In this document: positions 36,029 through 43,858 of the stretch, piece by piece
Position numbering within the stretch: position 1 is the first letter of the stretch
How the letters are laid out: each line of letters opens with the position of its first letter
DNA from: Telmatospirillum sp.
Lineage (GTDB): Bacteria > Pseudomonadota > Alphaproteobacteria > Rhodospirillales > Magnetospirillaceae
Length of the DNA stretch: 64,000 nucleotides
Assembly (NCBI GenBank): GCA_031291415.1
Contig: JARLJB010000065.1
Location: 52,828 to 116,827, forward strand
Direction of reading: 5' to 3'
Notes under the pieces: generated by a model
The model's database searches: none
Seen by the model: the letters and a program-made list of their open reading frames with translations, nothing else
Told to the model about the DNA's origin: nothing
Translations under genes and position numbers: made by a program

Positions 36029-36751
36029 TCAATGCATGTGGATGGCGTCGTGCAGATAAATGCAGGAAAGAATGGCGAACACGTATGCCTGCAGGACTGC
36101 GATACCGAACTCCAGGATTGTCACGCCGCCCAGGAATGCCATGGGCACGATGCCGAAGACGCCGAGCGCGACGACAAATCCGCCCATGACTTTCAAAATG
36201 ATATGGCCGACCGTCATGTTGGCGAACAAACGAATCGCCAAGCTGAACGGGCGCGAACAATAGGATATCAGTTCGATCGGAACCAGGATCACGGCTGTCG
36301 CCAGAGGGGCGCCATGCGGGAAAAACATCCGCAGATAGCCTGCGCCGTGACGGGCAAACCCGATGATCGTGACGCCGATGAAAACCACCACCGCCAAGCC
36401 AAAGGTCACGATGATGTGGCTGGTGTATGTGAAGGTGTAGGGGACCATCCCCAACAGGTTGCCGAACAAAACGAACATGAACAGGGAAAAGATGAACGGG
36501 AAATACTTCCGTCCTTCCGACCCGACATTGTCGCGGATCATGTTGGCAACGAATTCGTAAAGGATCTCGGCCAGCGATTGCCAACGGCCGGGGATCATGG
36601 CACGGCCACGCACCGACAGCGTCAGAAACGCCGTGACGAGGACAACCGAAACCACCATGAAGAGTGCGGAATTGGTGAATGAGAGATTCACACCACCGAC
36701 TTCGATGGGCACCAAGGGTTGAATCTTAAATTGTTCGACCGGATTAGCCAC
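36029..36751 (-). CDS. atpB: ATP synthase F0 subunit a
   Basis: 240 residues from a GTG at 36751 with GAGAGG upstream. Five or six membrane helices; the essential arginine is in SLAIRLFANMTVGH, the channel-facing helix of subunit a. FVANMIRDNVGSEGRKYFPFIFSLFMFVLFGNLLGMVPYTFT is also typical. It carries the two proton half-channels against the c ring. atpI lies 12 bases upstream. Confidence 0.97.
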   Translation of the reverse strand: MANPVEQFKIQPLVPIEVGGVNLSFTNSALFMVVSVVLVTAFLTLSVRGRAMIPGRWQSLAEILYEFVANMIRDNVGSEGRKYFPFIFSLFMFVLFGNLLGMVPYTFTYTSHIIVTFGLAVVVFIGVTIIGFARHGAGYLRMFFPHGAPLATAVILVPIELISYCSRPFSLAIRLFANMTVGHIILKVMGGFVVALGVFGIVPMAFLGGVTILEFGIAVLQAYVFAILSCIYLHDAIHMH

Positions 36752-36763
36752 CGTCTGCCTCTC

Positions 36764-37132
36764 TCACGAATCGTTCGACTTACCCCGTTCCTTACGCCTT
36801 TGCGCCAAGCCGAGACCGACGGAATCGTCCAGTCCCTTCGCGGCGCGATAGACGTTCATCGTACCGGCGGCAGCACCCAGAAACAGGAACACCACCATCA
36901 ACCACGGTCGGGTGCCAAGCCATCCATCGAGAGCATACCCTATGAGGGTGCCCACGGCGATACCGGCAACCAACTCGGTAGCGATACGAAAACCCAGGCC
37001 CATGCCCGCGCTCGCGCCGCCACCACCATGCGACGTTGCCCCCCGGGTCTCGTTCTCTCCTCGGCCGCGCGCCGTGCGCAATCGGGCCGCAAGATCATCG
37101 AGCTGGCGGGGCGCCTTGGATTCGTCCGTCAT
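36764..37132 (-). CDS. atpI: AtpI, F0F1 assembly-associated protein
   Basis: 122 residues from the ATG at 37132 (MTDESKAPRQLDDLAARLRTARG), the only start giving the usual length. Two membrane helices (ATELVAGIAVGTLIGYALD and WLMVVFLFLGAAAGTMNVYRA) follow a charged N-terminus. AtpI/Z proteins assist c-ring assembly or Mg2+ supply. First gene of the F0 operon, served by the promoter at 37188-37216. Confidence 0.93.
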   Translation of the reverse strand: MTDESKAPRQLDDLAARLRTARGRGENETRGATSHGGGGASAGMGLGFRIATELVAGIAVGTLIGYALDGWLGTRPWLMVVFLFLGAAAGTMNVYRAAKGLDDSVGLGLAQRRKERGKSNDS

Positions 37133-37187
37133 TTCCGTCCGTTCCTCAAGGCCCCCGTTTGGCCGTATAGAGGCCAAAGGCGCGGGC

Positions 37188-37216
37188 ACCATAAGATTTG
37201 CGTCCAAACCTGTCAA
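37188..37216 (-). promoter_or_regulatory. Predicted sigma-70 promoter of the atp (F0) operon
   Basis: On the minus strand TTGACA (37216-37211), a spacer of exactly 17 bases, and TATGGT (37193-37188). The -35 is perfect. The start of transcription would fall near 37181, giving a leader of about 50 bases before the atpI ATG at 37132. It lies 30 bases after the smc stop codon on the same strand. Confidence 0.65.
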
Positions 37217-37245
37217 GGCCACATCCCAAGAGGATTTATGCCTTG

Positions 37246-40200
37246 TCAGACGGTTTCGCGCAACGCCTCGGCAGTATGCAAGTCCACTGAAACAACAGTG
37301 GAAATACCGCGCTCGGCCATGGTGACGCCAAACAGGCGGTCCATGCGGGCCATCGTCATACGGTGGTGCGTTACGACAAGAAATCGCGTCTTGGTAGTCT
37401 CTGCGATCTCGCCGACCAAAGAGCAAAAGCGGTCGACATTGGCGTCGTCGAGCGGGGCGTCGACCTCGTCGAGCACGCAGATCGGCGCCGGGTTGGTCAT
37501 GAAGACGGCGAACAGCAGGGCAAGAGCCGTCAGCGCCTGCTCGCCGCCCGATAAGAGGGAGAGCACCTGCAGGCGTTTGCCGGGCGGGCTGGCCATGATC
37601 TCCAGGCCGGCGGCCAGGGGGTCGTTCGATTCGGTAAGCGTCAGATGCGCCCGGCCGCCGCCGAACAGGCGGACGAACATTCCGCGAAAGTGCTGGTCGA
37701 CCTCCTCGAACGAGGCCAGCAGGCGTTCCCGGCCCTGGCGGTTGATGTCAGCAATGCCCTGGCGCAATTTGGCGATGGCGGCGACCAGATCGTCGCGTTC
37801 CGAGACCAGCAGGCCGACACGGCCTTCCAATTCGGCGGCCTCGTCCTCGGCCCGCAGATTGACCGGTCCCATGGCGTCGCGGTCATGGACGAGGCGGGCG
37901 TGCCGCTGTTCCATCTCGGCGATGTCGAGATCGGCGACATCGCCCGCCTGCTCGGCCAGCTGGGTTGGCGTGAGGTCTAGCTTCTCGGCGATCCGCTCGG
38001 CGATTCCTCTGGCCGCCTGGGCAGCGGCGGCGATGCCGGCTTCGCGGCGGACGCGTTCCTCGCGCGCCGCCGCCAAGGCCTGCTCGGCTTCCTTCAACAG
38101 ATGCTCGGCGGCGGTCAAGGCCTGTTCGCCGTCGGCCAGTACGGCAGCCGCCTGCCGACGCTCGTTTTCGGCAGTGGCGATCTCGTCGAGGAGCGATTGA
38201 CGGCGCTCGCCGATTTCCATCGGCAGGGCGGCCAGGCGCTCCAGTTCATCGATGACGGTCTCGCGCCGTTCGTCCAATTCCTCGCGATGCCGCCTGGCCG
38301 TCGCGGCGCGTTCGTTCCACGAGGTCTCCTCGACGGCGATCGCCTCCAGCCGGCGCCGGCGGTCGCCGGTTTCGCGGCGCAAACGGTCGAGGAAGCTGCG
38401 GGCCTCGACCAAATGGGTGCGCTTTTCAGCCAGGTCGGCCCTCAGCATGGCTACTTTGTCCCGACGGTCGTCGGTGTCGGTGAAGCCGGCGACCACGGCA
38501 CGGGCTTCCTCTTCAGCATTGACCGCTTCGGCGAGATCGGCCTCGATCGACACCTGCTGTTCGATCAGGGCGGCCAGCCGAGACTGCGCGGCGGCAGCCT
38601 TTTGCGCCAACTTTCCGTGCGCTTCCCGGAGCTTTCCGGTTTCGACTTCGGCTCTCTTGACGTCTTCCCGGGTTTGCCGTTCGGCGATCGATGCCTGTTC
38701 GACGGAGGCCAGCGCCGCGTCGGCCCGTGCCTCCGCCTCGGCCAGTCCAAGCTCGGCATCCTCGATCAGCAGGGTCAGTTCGCGGACCCGGTTGCGCTGG
38801 CGCAGCCTGACCGCCGCGGCGCTCGGGGCACCGGCCCGGGCGGTGAAGCCGTCCCAACGCCAGACATCGCCTTCCGCCGTGACCAACCGTTGGCCTGAGA
38901 CCAGGTCATGGCGCAGCGCCTCGCCGCGATCGACGTTGGCGACGACGCCGATCTGGCCCAGGCGGCGGGCGAGCGCCGGAGGCGCGGTGACGTAGCGCGA
39001 CAACGGTTCGACGCCGGGCGGCAAGGCGGGCGGCGAGGTCAAAGGCGGCTCGGTCCGCCAACTGAAGGGAGCCTCGGCGTCGACCGGTGCCGACAGGTCC
39101 TCGCCGAGTGCGGCGCCCAAGGCGATTTCGTATCCGCTGATTGCCGTGATGTCGTCGAGAACCGGCGTGTGGTCGCCACCACCAGCCGCTTGCGACATCA
39201 GTTCCTGCAGAGCTTCGGCCTCGGCCCGCAATTTGGCGCGTGAGGCGGCGCATTCCTGCAGGGCGTCGCGGGCCTGTTCGCGGGCGTTTTGCACGTCATG
39301 GCGGCGTTGTTCGGCGCTTTCGGCCTGGGCACGGCAGGTCTCGAGATATTCAAGCGCCTCTTCCAGATCCATTTCAGCCGACGTCAGCTCAGCCTGATCG
39401 ACGGCGTCCATCTCGGCCCGCTGACGCTGATCGGCCATTTCGTTCGATCGCGCCGTCAGCCGTTCGCGCCGGGTTTCGGCTTCACCGACGGCGCGAAGGG
39501 CAGCCGCCCGATCGGCATCGGCGGCGGCCACTTCTTCCATGACGGCGTTCAGTGCCGCTTCGATGTCGGTCGCTTCGGCGGTGGCGGTCGCGACGGCGGC
39601 TTCGGCTTCGGCCTGTTGCTCGCCTTCGTCGGCGCAAGCCGACAGCAGGGCATCTTTTTCCTCGATGAGATGCGCCAATGCCTGTTCGGCGTCGGTGGCG
39701 CGTGCCGTTTCGCGATTGAGGTCGGCAGCGATCTGCTCGAGGCGCAGCTCCATGTCGCGTTTGGCTGCGCCGATGCGTCCTTCCTCGGCGTCGAGCTGTT
39801 CGCGGGCCAGTGTCAGGCGCTGCAGGCGGGCGCCGGCTTCGGCCTCGGCCATACGCAGGAGCGGAAGTCCCTCGGCCGCTTCCGCCTGCCGGGTGGTAGC
39901 CTGGGCAGCCAAACCGGTCAGTGTGGCAACCTGGTTTTCGATCTCGGCGCTGTCGGCCCGGGCGGCGTCCAATGTCTGCATGGCGGCCAGCCACTGGGCG
40001 GCCAGCAGTTTCGTCTCGATGTCGCGGATCTGCTGGGACAGATTGCGGTAGCGGGCGGCCTGCTTGGCCTGCCGCTTCAAGGCCTGTAATTGCGTGTCGA
40101 GCGTCGACAGCACGTCGACCAGCCGGTCGAGGTTGGTTTCGGCGCCCTTCAAGCGCAGTTCGGCCTCATGGCGTCTGGAATGGAGTCCGCCGATGCCCGC

Positions 40201-40704
40201 CGCCTCTTCCAGCAGGCTGCGGCGGTCGGAGGGTTTGGCATTGATGATGGCGCCGATGCGCCCTTGGCTGACGATCGCCGTTGAGCGCGCGCCGGTCGCC
40301 GCATCGGCGAACAGGACCTGGACATCGCGGGCGCGGGCTTCCTTGCCATTGACCTTATAAAGAGATCCCTGGCCGCGCTCGATGCGACGAATCACTTCCA
40401 GTTCGTCGGAGTCGTTGAACTGGGCTGGGGCGCTGCGCGACCGGTTGTCGAGAACCAGGCAGACCTCGGCCAGATTGCGCGGCGGGCGGTTGGAGCAACC
40501 GCCGAAAATGACGTCGTCCATTTCGCCGCCGCGCATCTGTTTGGCGGAGGTTTCGCCCATCACCCAGCGCAGGGATTCGACCAGGTTCGATTTGCCGCAG
40601 CCATTGGGACCGACAACGCCGGTCATGCCCGGTTCGATCAGGACGTCGGTCGGGTCGACGAACGATTTGAATCCCGACAGTCGAAGACGAACAAAATGGA
40701 TCAC
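37246..40704 (-). CDS. smc: Chromosome partition protein SMC
   Basis: 1152 residues. Walker A is GPNGCGKSN at residues 32-40, and the signature/Walker B pair at the C-terminus is LSLLSGGEQALTALALLFAVF and PAPICVLDEVDAPLDDANV. Between them are two long coiled coils joined by a hinge domain near residues 490-640. It is the core of the condensin complex that compacts and segregates the chromosome; scpA and scpB are not in this window. The chain continues through a long alanine/glutamate-rich arm, normal for the family. Cotranscription with the DsbA-like gene 166 bases upstream is possible. Confidence 0.97.
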   Translation of the reverse strand: MIHFVRLRLSGFKSFVDPTDVLIEPGMTGVVGPNGCGKSNLVESLRWVMGETSAKQMRGGEMDDVIFGGCSNRPPRNLAEVCLVLDNRSRSAPAQFNDSDELEVIRRIERGQGSLYKVNGKEARARDVQVLFADAATGARSTAIVSQGRIGAIINAKPSDRRSLLEEAAGIGGLHSRRHEAELRLKGAETNLDRLVDVLSTLDTQLQALKRQAKQAARYRNLSQQIRDIETKLLAAQWLAAMQTLDAARADSAEIENQVATLTGLAAQATTRQAEAAEGLPLLRMAEAEAGARLQRLTLAREQLDAEEGRIGAAKRDMELRLEQIAADLNRETARATDAEQALAHLIEEKDALLSACADEGEQQAEAEAAVATATAEATDIEAALNAVMEEVAAADADRAAALRAVGEAETRRERLTARSNEMADQRQRAEMDAVDQAELTSAEMDLEEALEYLETCRAQAESAEQRRHDVQNAREQARDALQECAASRAKLRAEAEALQELMSQAAGGGDHTPVLDDITAISGYEIALGAALGEDLSAPVDAEAPFSWRTEPPLTSPPALPPGVEPLSRYVTAPPALARRLGQIGVVANVDRGEALRHDLVSGQRLVTAEGDVWRWDGFTARAGAPSAAAVRLRQRNRVRELTLLIEDAELGLAEAEARADAALASVEQASIAERQTREDVKRAEVETGKLREAHGKLAQKAAAAQSRLAALIEQQVSIEADLAEAVNAEEEARAVVAGFTDTDDRRDKVAMLRADLAEKRTHLVEARSFLDRLRRETGDRRRRLEAIAVEETSWNERAATARRHREELDERRETVIDELERLAALPMEIGERRQSLLDEIATAENERRQAAAVLADGEQALTAAEHLLKEAEQALAAAREERVRREAGIAAAAQAARGIAERIAEKLDLTPTQLAEQAGDVADLDIAEMEQRHARLVHDRDAMGPVNLRAEDEAAELEGRVGLLVSERDDLVAAIAKLRQGIADINRQGRERLLASFEEVDQHFRGMFVRLFGGGRAHLTLTESNDPLAAGLEIMASPPGKRLQVLSLLSGGEQALTALALLFAVFMTNPAPICVLDEVDAPLDDANVDRFCSLVGEIAETTKTRFLVVTHHRMTMARMDRLFGVTMAERGISTVVSVDLHTAEALRETV

Positions 40705-40803
40705 GGCAGCGCCGGGCGCATCGCGGCAGGACTGACCGCCCGGGATTCCGGCCGCGCCCCACCCATGCCGCAGACGCTGCGAGGAACTTCGCTCATCTGC
40801 GGT

Positions 40804-40825
40804 TGTTTCGTCAAAGACCGAAACA
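40804..40825 (-). terminator. Weak hairpin between the DsbA-like gene and smc
   Basis: TGTTTCG (40804-40810) pairs with CGAAACA (40819-40825), loop of eight. It lies 46 bases after the DsbA-like stop and 100 bases before the smc start, with no U-tract. It may only attenuate transcription. Confidence 0.3.
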
Positions 40826-40870
40826 GGGGTGACGCGGGCCGGGGCATACCGCTTCTTGGGTCCAGGCGCT

Positions 40871-41464
40871 CTATTTCGCCGCGGAAAGCAGCTTGGCGAA
40901 CTCGTCGTAGGTCATGTCGCCGGAATAAAGCTTGCCGTTGATGATGAAACTCGGCGTCGAGTCGACGTTGTAACGCTTCATACCATCATCCTTGCGGGCG
41001 TTGATCTCGTTCAGGAGACCGTTGTCGGCGATGCATTTGTCGACCTGGTCCTCGCTCATGCCGCCCAGTTTGGCGATGGTTTTGATCGCGGTGAGCGGCT
41101 GCTGACTGCGCGCCCATTGTTCCTGGGTACGGAAAAAGGTGTTGAGAAAGGCAAAATAGCGGTCGCCCGAGCAGTGCGAGATCATCGCGGTGGCCTGGGC
41201 CAGCGGATCCCAAGGCAAGTCGCGGAAAATAAGCTTGGCCTTTCCGGTATCGAGCCATTCGGCCTTCAGCTTGGGAAAGGCTTCTGCATGGAATTTGGCG
41301 CAATGCGGGCAGGTGAGCGAGGAATATTCGATAATGGTGATTGGCGCGTCCGCCTTGCCGATCACCTGGTCGATCGCCCAAGGCTTGTCCTGGGCGTTGG
41401 CAGCGGTCCATCCGCCGATCACCAAGGCTGCCACCATGATCACAGTCTTCGCAAAGATCTTCAC
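40871..41464 (-). CDS. DsbA-family periplasmic thiol oxidoreductase
   Basis: 197 residues. Signal peptide MKIFAKTVIMVAALVIGGWTAANA; the active site is C52-P-H-C55 in YSSLTCPHCAKFH, and the cis-proline loop is NVDSTPSFIING. The central helical insertion (KLIFRDLPWDPLAQATAMISHC) is that of the DsbA/Com1 group. It introduces or shuffles disulfides in periplasmic proteins. The gene lies between DUF721 and smc, a conserved order in alphaproteobacteria, and 40 bases downstream of the DUF721 gene. Confidence 0.93.
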   Translation of the reverse strand: MKIFAKTVIMVAALVIGGWTAANAQDKPWAIDQVIGKADAPITIIEYSSLTCPHCAKFHAEAFPKLKAEWLDTGKAKLIFRDLPWDPLAQATAMISHCSGDRYFAFLNTFFRTQEQWARSQQPLTAIKTIAKLGGMSEDQVDKCIADNGLLNEINARKDDGMKRYNVDSTPSFIINGKLYSGDMTYDEFAKLLSAAK

Positions 41465-41504
41465 TCGGTCCTCCTGAAAGGGGTACGGCGGATATTAGGG
41501 TGCA

Positions 41505-42008
41505 TTACCGTCTGGCTGCAAGATGGCGTCCGAGAGCGGCAAGGACCGATTTGAGTTCGGGGTCCTCGACATCCCGGAGCTGAGTGGCGAGATCCTGTTC
41601 CTGTTCACCCGTCAATTGCGGAACAGCGGGCGGGCGGTGGCGTGGCTGGCGGGGGACCGGACCTTGGGTAATCGACAGTCTGGCCACGGCCGCATAGCCG
41701 AAGTAACCGTTGATCCGTTGGATCAGCAACGGTTCCTGATGCTGAATTTGCGTCGCCATCGCGCCGGAGGCCACCCTGATCGCCAGTGTGCCGCCGGACC
41801 GTTCGCCGCGGGGAAAACGGATGCGCAAAGGCATGCTGGCCTCGCCCAACAGACTGCCGACAATGATCGGCCATTCGGTGACCATGGCAGCCTCGGTGAA
41901 GCCGTGTTTACCGAGCGTACGTCGGGTCAGGCGGGCGGCGGTTTCGGCGATGGCGCGCGGTCCGGCGCTTCCTCGCTTTTCTTCAGGCTGGTCGGGCATG
42001 GCGGCCAT
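41505..42008 (-). CDS. DUF721 family protein (DciA-like)
   Basis: 167 residues from the ATG at 42008. The core LTRRTLGKHGFTEAAMVTEWPIIVGSLLGEASMPLRIRFPRGERSGGTLAIRVASGAMATQIQHQEPLLIQRINGYFGYAAVARLSI is the DUF721 fold (KH-like). Related DciA proteins load the replicative helicase in bacteria without DnaC; whether this shorter alphaproteobacterial form does so is inference. Its start is only 20 bases from that of the divergent mutY gene. Confidence 0.88.
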   Translation of the reverse strand: MAAMPDQPEEKRGSAGPRAIAETAARLTRRTLGKHGFTEAAMVTEWPIIVGSLLGEASMPLRIRFPRGERSGGTLAIRVASGAMATQIQHQEPLLIQRINGYFGYAAVARLSITQGPVPRQPRHRPPAVPQLTGEQEQDLATQLRDVEDPELKSVLAALGRHLAARR

Positions 42009-42028
42009 TCTATGCTATCTTGCCCGTC

Positions 42029-43093
42029 ATGCCACACGCTTCCCCTTCCGCCTTGGCCGAGCGGCTGCTCGCCTGGTACGACCACAACGCCCGTACGCTC
42101 CCTTGGCGGTCTTTGCCGGGAGCGCATGCCGATCCTTACCATGTCTGGCTGTCGGAAGTCATGCTGCAGCAGACCACCGTGGTCGCCGTGGCGCCCTATT
42201 TCCGGGCCTTTGTCGAACGCTGGCCGACGGTCAAGGATTTGGCCGCGGCGCCGCTTGATGATGTTCTGACGGCTTGGGCCGGTCTCGGCTATTACGCCAG
42301 GGCGAGGAATTTGCACAAATGCGCCCAACGGGTCGCCGAATGGCGTGACGGCGTTTTTCCCGATGACGAGGACGCTCTGCGCCAATTGCCGGGGATCGGC
42401 GATTACACGGCGGCGGCGATCGCGGCGATCGCTTTCGGCCGTCCGGCCGTGGTCATGGACGGTAACATCGAACGGGTGATCGCCCGAATGTTTGCCGTCG
42501 TCGAAGCGCTGCCGGCGGTCAAACCGAAGCTCAAAGCCTTGGCGGGCCGTCTTACGCCGGTCGACAGGCCGGGCGACTATGCCCAGGCGGCGATGGATCT
42601 GGGGGCGACCGTCTGTACGCCCCGCCAGCCGGCCTGTGTGCTCTGTCCCTGGCGTGACGCCTGCGAGGGGTGCCGCCAGGGTATCGCCGATGGTCTGCCC
42701 GCCAAGCAGCCGAAACCGGAACGGCCAACCAGGCGGGGGATTGCCTTTTGGGTGGTGCGCAAGGACGGCGCCATCCTTTTGCGCCGCCGCCCTGACACCG
42801 GTTTGCTGGGGGGCATGATGGAAATTCCCTCGACCCCCTGGCGTGATGATCCGCCGTGGGAGCTTGCCGACGCGGCGGCGGAAGCTCCGGTCAAGACTGT
42901 CTGGCGGCCGCTTCCCGGGCTGGTTCGACACACATTCACCCATTTTCATCTTGAACTGACGGTGGTCGCCGGCCACGCGAAGGTTCCGGAACTGGCCAAG
43001 GGACTCTGGTGCCAGCTTGACCGTCTGGACGAATACGCCCTGCCAACGCTGATGCGGAAAGTGGTTCGCCATGCGTTGGCCAAGGCGTATTAA
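42029..43093 (+). CDS. mutY: A/G-specific adenine glycosylase
   Basis: 354 residues from the ATG at 42029 (a TTG nine bases upstream is less likely). The helix-hairpin-helix GPD domain has the catalytic Glu in WLSEVMLQQTTVV, LPGIGDYTAAAIAAIAFG, and the catalytic Asp in VVMDGNIERVIAR. The iron-sulfur cluster cysteines are CTPRQPACVLCPWRDAC (C-x6-C-x2-C-x5-C). The C-terminal Nudix-like domain (LLRRRPDTGLLGGMMEIPSTPW) recognises 8-oxoguanine. It removes adenine mispaired with 8-oxoG. Codes away from DUF721; a periplasmic protein gene follows after 25 bases. Confidence 0.97.
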   Translation: MPHASPSALAERLLAWYDHNARTLPWRSLPGAHADPYHVWLSEVMLQQTTVVAVAPYFRAFVERWPTVKDLAAAPLDDVLTAWAGLGYYARARNLHKCAQRVAEWRDGVFPDDEDALRQLPGIGDYTAAAIAAIAFGRPAVVMDGNIERVIARMFAVVEALPAVKPKLKALAGRLTPVDRPGDYAQAAMDLGATVCTPRQPACVLCPWRDACEGCRQGIADGLPAKQPKPERPTRRGIAFWVVRKDGAILLRRRPDTGLLGGMMEIPSTPWRDDPPWELADAAAEAPVKTVWRPLPGLVRHTFTHFHLELTVVAGHAKVPELAKGLWCQLDRLDEYALPTLMRKVVRHALAKAY

Positions 43094-43118
43094 TGCCGGG
43101 TCAAATCTGGAGACCACT

Positions 43119-43724
43119 ATGCGTTGCGTTCTTTTGGCCGTTTCCGGCTTTCTGCTTCTGACGTCGCTGGCCGCGGCGCAACAGCCGTCCGGCGAACAAT
43201 TGTACGTCCTTCCGCCAAAGGGGTGGGATGTCGCCTATCACGACAGCAAGGGCAATATCGACGTGACGGAGGTTCTGCCGCCGGGACAGACGCTGAAAAA
43301 CTGGACCGAAATGCTGACCGTCCAGATGATTTCCGGGCAACCGGTGAAGACGCCGCAGGATGTGCTGACCGATCAGGTCGAGGTCATCAAGAATGCCTGC
43401 GAGGACATCGGCGCCGGCCGGCTCAATCTGGCGGTGGAAAACGGTTACGAAACGGCTCTCAGGGCCATCGCCTGTCCGAAGTCGAAGCAGTGGGGTGACG
43501 GCGAGCTCAGTCTTTACAAGGTGATCAGCGGGCGCGAACGGGCCTATGTCGTGTGGCGGTCGTGGCGCGGACCGGCCTTCGATAAGGAGCATCTGCCGGT
43601 TCCGGCCGAGAAGACGACCGAATGGCTGACCTTCATGCAGCAGGTCATGCTGTGCGACGAGCACGACCCCAAGCATAGCTGCCTGGTGGCGCAAGGCGGC
43701 AAGGGTGCCCCTGCCGGCCACTGA
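43119..43724 (+). CDS. Periplasmic protein of unknown function
   Basis: 201 residues from the ATG at 43119. Signal peptide MRCVLLAVSGFLLLTSLAAAQQ. The mature part is a compact mixed domain: EQLYVLPPKGWDVAYHDSKGNIDVTEVLPPGQTLKNWTEMLTVQ, then CEDIG and IACPKSKQWGDGELSLYKVISGRERAYVVWRSWRGP and a final pair of cysteines in VMLCDEHDPKHSCLV. The pattern 'PxGW...ITEYVPxGQTVxDWTEMVTVQ' is common in small exported proteins of alphaproteobacteria. No function is known. It follows mutY by 25 bases and is probably cotranscribed with it. Confidence 0.82.
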   Translation: MRCVLLAVSGFLLLTSLAAAQQPSGEQLYVLPPKGWDVAYHDSKGNIDVTEVLPPGQTLKNWTEMLTVQMISGQPVKTPQDVLTDQVEVIKNACEDIGAGRLNLAVENGYETALRAIACPKSKQWGDGELSLYKVISGRERAYVVWRSWRGPAFDKEHLPVPAEKTTEWLTFMQQVMLCDEHDPKHSCLVAQGGKGAPAGH

Positions 43725-43732
43725 GACCACCA

Positions 43733-43831
43733 GTAGCTCCGGCGTCTCTGCCGGAGTTCCGGCGGAGCCGGATCGCCTTCTGAAGGACCGCCGCTGCTTG
43801 CGGCGTGACGAGCAGGGACGCTCGTCCCACT
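43733..43831. repeat. Paired REP/BIME-like element with compensatory stem changes
   Basis: Left arm: CTCCGGC-gtctct-GCCGGAG (43737-43756). Right arm: GACGAGC-agggac-GCTCGTC (43807-43826). Compared with the arms at 63887-63997 (CACCGGC/GCCGGTG), changes occur on both sides of the stem so that pairing is kept. The element lies between the convergent periplasmic protein gene and the S46 peptidase gene. Confidence 0.75.
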
Positions 43832-43858
43832 ATTTCCAGGAACTCCGGCGGTTTCCCC

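Noticed and set aside
36719..38200. 493-codon open frame antisense to atpI and smc
   Set aside because: Crosses the atp promoter and two real genes; no domain pattern.
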